Of a stretch of DNA of 64,000 nt, positions 58,585-64,000 are shown piece after piece. Source of the DNA: Acidobacteriota bacterium. GTDB taxonomy: Bacteria > Acidobacteriota > Thermoanaerobaculia > Multivoradales > JBCCEF01. A program made the position numbers and the translations under genes. How positions within the stretch are numbered: position 1 is the first letter of the stretch; every line of letters begins with the position of its first letter. The notes beneath the pieces were generated by a model, which did not search any database, was not told the DNA's origin, and saw only the letters and a list, made by a program, of their open reading frames with translations. The stretch lies in assembly GCA_039028635.1 (NCBI GenBank), contig JBCCHV010000034.1, positions 1 to 64,000 on the forward strand, read 5' to 3'.

Positions 58585-59049
58585 ATGGACAAGTTCAATC
58601 TGTTTCTGACCCCGAAGACCTATCAGATGGTCCGCATCGACTGGGCCATCATCATGTTCACCCTGCTCGGGCTGGTGATCTACAACTGGCAAGAGGTCAA
58701 CTGGTGGCGTTTTGCCGGCGCCTTTCTGCTCAGCGACCTGATCGGCACCTTCCCGGGCATGTACATGTACTACGCCAAGAAGAAGGGCGAGCACCGCAGT
58801 ATCCCGAGCATCTTCCACGACCTCTACAACATCGGACACAGCTTCGTCGGGATCGGCTCGGTGGCGGTCATCTGGTACCTGGTGACCGGCTCCTGGGAGT
58901 GGGCGATGCTCGCCATGCCGATCCATCTCGCCGGTGATCGCTGTGTCTTCGGCAACATCTACAAGCCCCACGGCACCGCCTTCGAGCCGGTGCTGCACGA
59001 TGCCTTCAAGCGCTTTCAGGCCGAGTACGAAGCCGCCGGCAAGTGGTGA
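58585..59049 (+). CDS. Small polytopic membrane protein, candidate VlmO-like
   Basis: A 154-residue protein with about four hydrophobic segments (VRIDWAIIMFTLLGLVIYNW, WWRFAGAFLLSDLIGTFPGMY, FVGIGSVAVIWYLVTG, WAMLAMPIHLAGDR). Conserved-looking polar residues sit at membrane edges: HDLYNIGHS (with two His) and PIHLAGDR, a layout like DUF4260-type proteins. GGGAGGA is 6 bases before the ATG. It lies directly upstream of the diiron gene. In the valanimycin pathway a membrane protein, VlmO, rearranges an O-seryl hydroxylamine to form the N-N bond just before the diiron enzyme acts; the position and topology here suggest the same job, but I have not aligned them. Confidence 0.75.
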   Translation: MDKFNLFLTPKTYQMVRIDWAIIMFTLLGLVIYNWQEVNWWRFAGAFLLSDLIGTFPGMYMYYAKKKGEHRSIPSIFHDLYNIGHSFVGIGSVAVIWYLVTGSWEWAMLAMPIHLAGDRCVFGNIYKPHGTAFEPVLHDAFKRFQAEYEAAGKW

Positions 59050-59087
59050 CTTTTTCCTGAGTCCATCCAACGGAGAGATTTGACGAT

Positions 59088-60047
59088 ATGCCCCAGACAA
59101 CCCCCAAGGAGGCTTCCTGGGAGGAAGCTCCCAGCATTCTCGACGGTGCCACCAACCTCGAGCTGACGCCGGCCCTGTGCCACCTCGACTACTGGATCGA
59201 AGCCGCCCCACAGGGCACCCTGGCGGGTCTGATCAACGGCCACCGGCCGGAGACCAGAGTGCCCGACTACATGCTCGAGGACGGTCCTCTGCGGGCCGCC
59301 ATCATGGACGAGTTCTCCTTCCGCTCGATCTCCGAGGAGAAGGCGACGCGGGCGATCAGTTACCTGGTGGCCTATGCCCCGGACGTTCTCTCGATGGAGT
59401 TCTTCGGTACCCAGATGATCGACGAGGCGCGGCACTCGCGGGTCTTTCGCGGTCATCTCCTCGAGCTCGGGGTGCCGGAGAAGGACCTCGCCGCCACCAT
59501 TCAGCGGATCGCCGGGGCCGACTCCGAGAAGATCCTGGTGCCCCTCGAGGACTTCGCCCTGCCGCTGATGCGCGATCAGCGCGACTTCATCGCCGGGGTG
59601 GTGATCTTGACCATTCTGGTGGAGGGGGTGCTGGCGCCCTCGGCGGAGCTCTCGGAGCTCAAGTGGCGGCACCTCGACCCGCCGGCGGCGGAGATCGAGC
59701 ACGGCGCCAACATCGACGAGGTGCGTCACCTGACGGTGGGCAGCGCGGTGGTCAAGGAGTATCTCGAGGCCCATCCGGACGAGGTGCCGCGGGTGCTCGA
59801 CATCATCACCCGTGGCCGCCAGCTGTGGGCCGAGCTGCCCACCGACGATCCCATCTTCCGGCGCGAGCTGCTCTTCCAAGAGGGCATGAAGCAGCACCAG
59901 GACAAGATCGAAGGCTATGAGATCTGGCCCGGCCGGCTGCTCTCCGACACCACCCCCGAGGAGCGTCTCGAGACCGCCAACCGGTGGTCGACGGAAATGC
60001 AGGACAGCCGGCTGCGCTACATGGGGTTGGAGGAGGCGATTCCGTGA
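59088..60047 (+). CDS. Ferritin-like diiron oxygenase, candidate VlmB-like
   Basis: A 319-residue helical protein with two iron-binding ExxH motifs in the same form: DEARH (112-116) and DEVRH (210-214). Additional carboxylates E104 (SMEFFGTQ) and E179 (LVEG) sit one helix earlier, completing a four-helix diiron site. VlmB of the valanimycin pathway is a non-heme diiron enzyme that oxidises an N-N single bond to the azoxy group; AurF-type N-oxygenases have a related fold. Its neighbours fit such a role. The stop overlaps the next start (GTGA). Confidence 0.82.
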   Translation: MPQTTPKEASWEEAPSILDGATNLELTPALCHLDYWIEAAPQGTLAGLINGHRPETRVPDYMLEDGPLRAAIMDEFSFRSISEEKATRAISYLVAYAPDVLSMEFFGTQMIDEARHSRVFRGHLLELGVPEKDLAATIQRIAGADSEKILVPLEDFALPLMRDQRDFIAGVVILTILVEGVLAPSAELSELKWRHLDPPAAEIEHGANIDEVRHLTVGSAVVKEYLEAHPDEVPRVLDIITRGRQLWAELPTDDPIFRRELLFQEGMKQHQDKIEGYEIWPGRLLSDTTPEERLETANRWSTEMQDSRLRYMGLEEAIP

Positions 60048-61069
60048 GCTCCGGCGGTGCGACGGTCACCGCGGGAGGGGTTCTCGAGGGGGTCGTCCGC
60101 ACCGCTCTGGATCTCGCGCCGGCGGCGCCCGTGGAGCTCGAGGAGGTCGAGGCCTTCTCGAACTTCAACTACGTCTACCGGGTGCGGGCCGGCGGTGACT
60201 CCTTCTACCTCAAGCAGGTGGCGGAGAAGCCCAAGCACTTCGATGTCCGACTGCCGCGCGAGCGCATCTTCTCGGAGGCGGAGGCGATGCGCCGGTTTCA
60301 GGAGCTGGCCGGCGACGCGGTGCGCGTGCCCCGGCTCCTGGGCCTCGATCGCGAGGCCTACGCCTTTGTGATGAGCGACGTCGGCGCGGGCCGGCGGGTG
60401 TTGCTCGACGTCGTCGGCCAGTGCTTCGAGCGCTTGGCGGAGCAGGCCGAGGCCCTCGGCACGGCCCTCGGTCGGGTGCATCGGGCCAGCCGGGGCATGG
60501 CGCCGTTGCGACCGGCGGCCGAGCGCGAGGTGATCGTGCGCACCATCTGGGACGGCTTGCTCGCCCCTGGGGGACGCGCTGTCTTTCCCGACGCCTGGGC
60601 CGCCACCGAGGAGCGGCTGAGTCGCTCGGAGTGTCTGGTCCATGCCGACCTGTGGGCGAAGAATCTGCTGGTGGCGGCCGGCGAGCCGGTGGCCCTGGTG
60701 GACTTCGAAGGCGCCCACCTCGGCGATCCCGCCTTCGACCTCGGGACCCTGCTGGCGGTGGCTTTGCTTCCCGCCCTCGAACGGCCCGAGCTCTTTGCCG
60801 CGGCCCAGGGCTTCGCCCGCCGGCTGTTCGATTCCCATGCCGCTGCCGCTGGGGACGTGCGCTGGGCCGATGGCGTTCGCGAGCGCGCCTTCCTCGCCAC
60901 CGCCGTCTTTCTGGCGGCGCGCGGCTTCGGCCCCTTTGCTTACCCGATGGCGGAAACCGCCCGCCAGCGGGTACGGGCGTTGGCGGCTCGCCTGGTCGAG
61001 GCGCCGGTCAAGGACCTCGACGGTCTCACCATCCGGGTGGCGGCGGTCCTCGCCCTGCCGGGCATTTGA
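60044..61069 (+). CDS. APH/choline-kinase-like small-molecule phosphotransferase
   Basis: A 341-residue kinase of the aminoglycoside phosphotransferase fold. An N-terminal lobe has FYLKQV (ATP lysine) and VEAFSNFNYVYRV; the catalytic loop is VHADLWAKN and the metal loop VDFEGAHLGDPAFDLG. It should phosphorylate a hydroxyl on a small molecule. In valanimycin biosynthesis a kinase (VlmJ, of a different family) activates the hydroxyl that VlmK then eliminates; this gene plus the MmgE/PrpD gene could form an analogous pair. GTG start, overlapping the diiron stop, with GGAGGAGG upstream. Confidence 0.85.
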   Translation: MSSGGATVTAGGVLEGVVRTALDLAPAAPVELEEVEAFSNFNYVYRVRAGGDSFYLKQVAEKPKHFDVRLPRERIFSEAEAMRRFQELAGDAVRVPRLLGLDREAYAFVMSDVGAGRRVLLDVVGQCFERLAEQAEALGTALGRVHRASRGMAPLRPAAEREVIVRTIWDGLLAPGGRAVFPDAWAATEERLSRSECLVHADLWAKNLLVAAGEPVALVDFEGAHLGDPAFDLGTLLAVALLPALERPELFAAAQGFARRLFDSHAAAAGDVRWADGVRERAFLATAVFLAARGFGPFAYPMAETARQRVRALAARLVEAPVKDLDGLTIRVAAVLALPGI

Positions 61070-61082
61070 TTTCGAGGGAGAG

Positions 61083-62225
61083 ATGGAGACGCGAATCTAC
61101 CGATCGATCGACGAGCTCGGCGCCGACCGCGTGATGGCGCAAGAGGGAGGTGGCCTGGACTTTTCCTATGGCCTGTTGCGCGCCGTCGAGCGCACCCTGT
61201 GGGGTCGCCTCGAAGTGCGTTATCTGACGGTCGAGGACGGCGGCGAGACGGTGCTGTTCACGCCGGTCTATATCGGCAGCAATCTCAACTTCAACGCCCT
61301 GTTGCCGAAGCTCATTCAATCCTCCTATGCCTCTCAAGTGGAGAACCTGGGGATGGCAGCGGCCTACACCGTGGCGGTGGTCGGTTGCCTGATCTCGGAC
61401 CGCGGCTGGATTCCGATGCATCCGGAGCTGCGGGATCGTGCCGGCGCCCTGCGCCTGCTGCTGGCGGAGATCGACCGGCTGGCGGCCTCCTTTCGGGCCC
61501 AGCTCTGCCTGCTGAAGGACATCCATCAGAGCTTTCCCGAGGAGGAGCGTGGCGTGATGCGCCAGGCGGGCTTCTCCGAGGGCTACTCGCTCCCGACCAT
61601 CCGCATCGACACGCGCTATGACTCCTGGGATCAGTACCTCTCGAAGCACCTCTCGAAGAATGGCCGCAAGCACGCCCGCAAGCAGTTTCGCCACGCCGAG
61701 GCGCGGGGCTATCGGCTGCGCGCCGTCGAGGACTTCGAGTCTCTGATCCCGCGCCTCTTTCCGCTCTTCCGCAGCGTGTTCTTGCGCGCCAAGTACCAGT
61801 TCGAAGAGTTGCCACCGGCCTTTCTCGTCGAGTGCAACCGCTCGCGCCGTCCCCTCACCGAGATGATCCTGTGTGAGAAGGGCGACGAGCCGGTGGGGGC
61901 GATGCTGGTGTTCTACGACCGCGTCCAGCAGCTCAACCGGCGCATCGGCGTCGACTACGACGACGCCGACAGCGGTTTGATCTACAACCTGCTCAACTAC
62001 CAGGGGCTGATCCGGGCGATCGACCGCGGCATCGAGCACGTCGACCTCGGGCAGAGCTCCTATTTGGTGAAGACCCGCATGGGCGGTGAGCTGACCGACA
62101 ACTATCTCCTGCTCAAGAGCTACTCCCTGGCCCTCAAGCCGAGCCTGCCGTTTCAGAAGTGGTGGATGAACCGCTATCGCGCCGAGCAAGTCCTCGCGGG
62201 GCTCAAGCAAGGGGTGCAGATATGA
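61083..62225 (+). CDS. FemAB/GNAT-like acyltransferase, candidate aminoacyl-tRNA-dependent transferase
   Basis: A 380-residue protein of the GNAT-fold 'peptidoglycan biosynthesis/FemAB-like' group. C-terminal half: KHLSKNGRKHARKQFRHAEA (basic RNA- or phosphate-binding look), PVGAMLVFYDRVQQLNRRIGVDY, YNLLNYQGLIRAIDRGIEHVDLG and the hallmark LGQSSYLVKTRMGGEL. FemAB proteins use aminoacyl-tRNA as donor. The azoxy pathway needs a seryl-tRNA-dependent transfer onto a hydroxylamine (VlmA), and this is the only candidate here. I do not recall VlmA's sequence well enough to claim homology. The stop overlaps the next ATG. Confidence 0.75.
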   Translation: METRIYRSIDELGADRVMAQEGGGLDFSYGLLRAVERTLWGRLEVRYLTVEDGGETVLFTPVYIGSNLNFNALLPKLIQSSYASQVENLGMAAAYTVAVVGCLISDRGWIPMHPELRDRAGALRLLLAEIDRLAASFRAQLCLLKDIHQSFPEEERGVMRQAGFSEGYSLPTIRIDTRYDSWDQYLSKHLSKNGRKHARKQFRHAEARGYRLRAVEDFESLIPRLFPLFRSVFLRAKYQFEELPPAFLVECNRSRRPLTEMILCEKGDEPVGAMLVFYDRVQQLNRRIGVDYDDADSGLIYNLLNYQGLIRAIDRGIEHVDLGQSSYLVKTRMGGELTDNYLLLKSYSLALKPSLPFQKWWMNRYRAEQVLAGLKQGVQI

Positions 62226-64000
62226 AGAACGTCCTGCTCACCGGTGCCGACAGCCTGGTCGGCGCCGAAGTGCTGGCCCATCTGGCGCGTCAGGCCGTCG
62301 ACACCGTCACCCTGGTGCTGGGGCACGACGGCGACGAGGTTTTGGATCGCCTGGTCGAGTACGTCGGTCCCTTGCCGGTGCGCTTCGAAGTGATCGCAGG
62401 GGACGTGCGGCAACCGCGCTTCGGCCTCGACCGCGAGGCCTGGCGCGACCTCGGCGAGCGCATCGACTGCGGTTTTCACTGTGCCCAGCTCGAGCTGCCA
62501 GGGAACGACCTCGATCTCGCCCGCCAGGGCAACGTCCGTCCCGTCGAGAACTGGATTCGGCTGCTCGGTGCCCACCCGCACCTGCGCCTGGCTCATCTCT
62601 CGACGGCCTTCGTCGGGGGGCGTCGCAACGGCCTCTTCACGGAGTTCGATCTCGACTGCGGGCAGACCTTTCGCAACCCCTGGGAGGAGAGCAAATTCGC
62701 CGCCGAAGAGCGCCTCCGCGAGTCGCCGGTGAGCCCGCGGGTGACCGTCTTCCGGCCCAGCCACGTCGTCGGCAGCGCTCAGACCGGCGAGGCCTTCGCC
62801 TTCACCGGCGCCTATCCGCTGCTCTTCGCCCTCGCCGGCGGCGGCCGCTGGCTGCCGGGTGACAAGCTGGCCCGACTGGATCTGGTGCCGGCGGACTATG
62901 TCGGTGAGGCGATGGTGACGCTGATGCGTCACGGCCAGCGGGGCGGCACCTTCCACCTCGCCGGCGGCTGGAAAGGCTCCCTCGAGCTCGGTGAGCTGGC
63001 GCAGATGGTGGCCGGTGAGCCGGCCGCGGGCCGCCGGCCACGCTTCTTGCCACAGCTCATGGCGCCGCTGCTGCGGCTCGGTGGTGCGCTGACCTTCGGA
63101 GCCTTGTCGAGCCGTGGCGCCGAAGCCCGGCACCTGGCCGATTACCTGCGGCAGGGCTGTGTCTTCGACACGTTTCTCGCCGATGCGGCCCTCGAAGCCC
63201 AGGGCGTGGTCTGCCCCGAGCCGGCGATCTATCTCGGTCGCGTGTTGCGGGCCGCGGCGCGCCAAGACTGGGGGCGTCGCCAGAGGCAGGTCGAAACCTT
63301 GGCCCAGCCGGTGGTGAAGGTGGCCGCCGAGGGCGGCGCCGCTGCCCACGCCCGCGGGCCGGCCTTCGAAGAGCGCAAGAGCTTTCGAGTCAAAGACTAC
63401 GAGGTGGTCTACCGCGATATCGGCAGCGGGCCGGCGGTGGTCTTCCTGCACGGCTTCGCCGGTGCCGAGGCCTGGGACGGCGTGGTGGAGCGTCTCCAGG
63501 ACCGCTATCGCTGCCTGATCGTCGAGACCCTCGGCCTCGGCGAGTCGCGGGCGCCGCTCACGGCGGACTACGGTCTGCCAGCGCAGGCCGCGATGATCCG
63601 AGGGCTGCTCAGCCACCTCGGTCTCGAGCGCGTTCACCTGGTGGGGAACGACACCGGCGGCGCCATCGCCCAGCTCTTCGCCGTGCGCTGGCCGGAGGTC
63701 GTCGACCACCTGGTGCTTTCGGACTGCGACGCCTTCGACAACTGGCCGCCGCCGCAGGTCGAGCGCCTGCGCAAGGTCATGCGCCTCCCGGGCGGCATGG
63801 CGCTGATCGGAGCGGTGATGTCCTTTCGGCCGGTGGCGCGCTCGCGCTCCGGCTTCCGGCGCCTGGTCACCGAGGCCGACGACCTCACGCCACAGCGGGT
63901 GCAGCGTTACCTGCGGCCGGTGTCGTCGGCGGAGCGGCGGTCTCGGCTGCGACGCTTCTTCCTCTCCCTCGATCCGGCCTGCACCCAGGACATCGCCCAT
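62222..64000 (+). CDS. SDR/thioester-reductase-like domain fused to alpha/beta hydrolase (3' end outside window)
   Basis: An open frame of 593 codons that runs off the right edge. Residues 1-~370: an extended short-chain dehydrogenase fold (MKNVLLTGADSLVGAEV nucleotide site, LAHLSTAFVGG, NPWEESKFAAEE, VFRPSHVVG), close to male-sterility/thioester-reductase domains. The usual YxxxK is replaced by an ESK context without tyrosine, so reductase activity is doubtful. From ~395: an alpha/beta hydrolase (VVFLHGFAGAEAWDGVV oxyanion region, HLVGNDTGGAIAQLFA). The nucleophile elbow GNDTGG has Asp, as in haloalkane dehalogenases and epoxide hydrolases, not Ser. Coupled to the preceding gene by ATGA. Confidence 0.8.
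   Translation, partial: MKNVLLTGADSLVGAEVLAHLARQAVDTVTLVLGHDGDEVLDRLVEYVGPLPVRFEVIAGDVRQPRFGLDREAWRDLGERIDCGFHCAQLELPGNDLDLARQGNVRPVENWIRLLGAHPHLRLAHLSTAFVGGRRNGLFTEFDLDCGQTFRNPWEESKFAAEERLRESPVSPRVTVFRPSHVVGSAQTGEAFAFTGAYPLLFALAGGGRWLPGDKLARLDLVPADYVGEAMVTLMRHGQRGGTFHLAGGWKGSLELGELAQMVAGEPAAGRRPRFLPQLMAPLLRLGGALTFGALSSRGAEARHLADYLRQGCVFDTFLADAALEAQGVVCPEPAIYLGRVLRAAARQDWGRRQRQVETLAQPVVKVAAEGGAAAHARGPAFEERKSFRVKDYEVVYRDIGSGPAVVFLHGFAGAEAWDGVVERLQDRYRCLIVETLGLGESRAPLTADYGLPAQAAMIRGLLSHLGLERVHLVGNDTGGAIAQLFAVRWPEVVDHLVLSDCDAFDNWPPPQVERLRKVMRLPGGMALIGAVMSFRPVARSRSGFRRLVTEADDLTPQRVQRYLRPVSSAERRSRLRRFFLSLDPACTQDIAH

Larger units (their letters stand above)
46135..64000. other. Candidate biosynthetic gene cluster for a fatty-amine-derived (azoxy-type) lipid
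   Basis: Two divergent arms meet at 54124-54505: leftward the four-domain fatty-amine synthase, MmgE/PrpD and glycosyltransferase genes; rightward P450, MFS, acyl-CoA-dehydrogenase-like, membrane protein, diiron protein, kinase, FemAB/GNAT-like and SDR-hydrolase genes. Spacing is tight on the right, with two 4-base overlaps. The right boundary is outside the window. Product class is inferred from enzyme types. Confidence 0.65.

Noticed and set aside
62174-64000. Minus-strand open frame across the right edge
   Set aside because: Antisense to the SDR-hydrolase fusion, which reads through with two recognisable domains on the plus strand.

Overview
The window is high-GC bacterial DNA with short spacers and no rRNA, tRNA or CRISPR that I can see. 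Gene content points to a Gram-negative, soil- or marine-type bacterium, and my best guess is Acidobacteriota (inference from style only). The clues are secreted multidomain proteins with FG-GAP, FN3 and unnamed repeats, a sigma factor overlapping a TPR-tailed Ser/Thr kinase, a bacterial alpha-2-macroglobulin, and a C-terminal 'LMVK-LDG' domain that I associate with that phylum.

Left part (1-9.6 kb), envelope sensing: a fasciclin protein, an ECF sigma factor and an RskA-like anti-sigma factor form one minus-strand operon. Next is a BlaI repressor/M56 sensor-peptidase pair whose promoter is covered by two abutting 14-bp operators. Divergent from it lie a CrcB fluoride channel and a two-gene unit ending in a secreted metzincin. 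From 9.9 to 12 kb, a secreted protein made of nine HGPRxDPNG repeats faces a TPR protein.

Middle (12-46 kb), housekeeping and envelope genes: a nitrilase-family hydrolase with a DNMT2-type methyltransferase, PBP4-type DacB with an RsbU-like phosphatase, a beta-helix acyltransferase, 3-methyladenine glycosylase, and an ArsR/SRPBCC pair behind twin palindromes. Then come a PQQ-like propeller membrane protein, a secreted HExxH protein, NfeD/QmcA, fructosamine kinase, low-MW phosphatase, a Fur-family regulator, a 2007-residue alpha-2-macroglobulin with an intact CTEQ thioester site, an ECF sigma/kinase pair, a ~1950-residue surface protein closed by a strong terminator, and two tandem secreted paralogues of unknown family.

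Right part (46-64 kb, running off the edge) is the most interesting region: a lipid-derived biosynthetic cluster. A 1587-residue protein joins a fatty acyl-AMP ligase, an acyl carrier domain, a class III aminotransferase and a cyanobacterial-type acyl-ACP reductase, which together should turn a free fatty acid into a long-chain amine. Around it are an acyl-CoA-dehydrogenase-fold protein lacking the dehydrogenase glutamate motif, a small polytopic membrane protein, a ferritin-like diiron protein with two DE-x-RH motifs, an APH-type kinase, a FemAB/GNAT-like protein, an MmgE/PrpD protein, a P450, an MFS exporter, a glycosyltransferase and an SDR-hydrolase fusion. This inventory parallels the valanimycin azoxy pathway (N-hydroxylase, seryl-tRNA transfer, membrane N-N bond former VlmO, diiron VlmB, kinase VlmJ, MmgE/PrpD VlmK). 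I therefore propose a pathway for an aliphatic azoxy (or related N-N) lipid. The parallel is inferred from fold and gene order, not from alignment.
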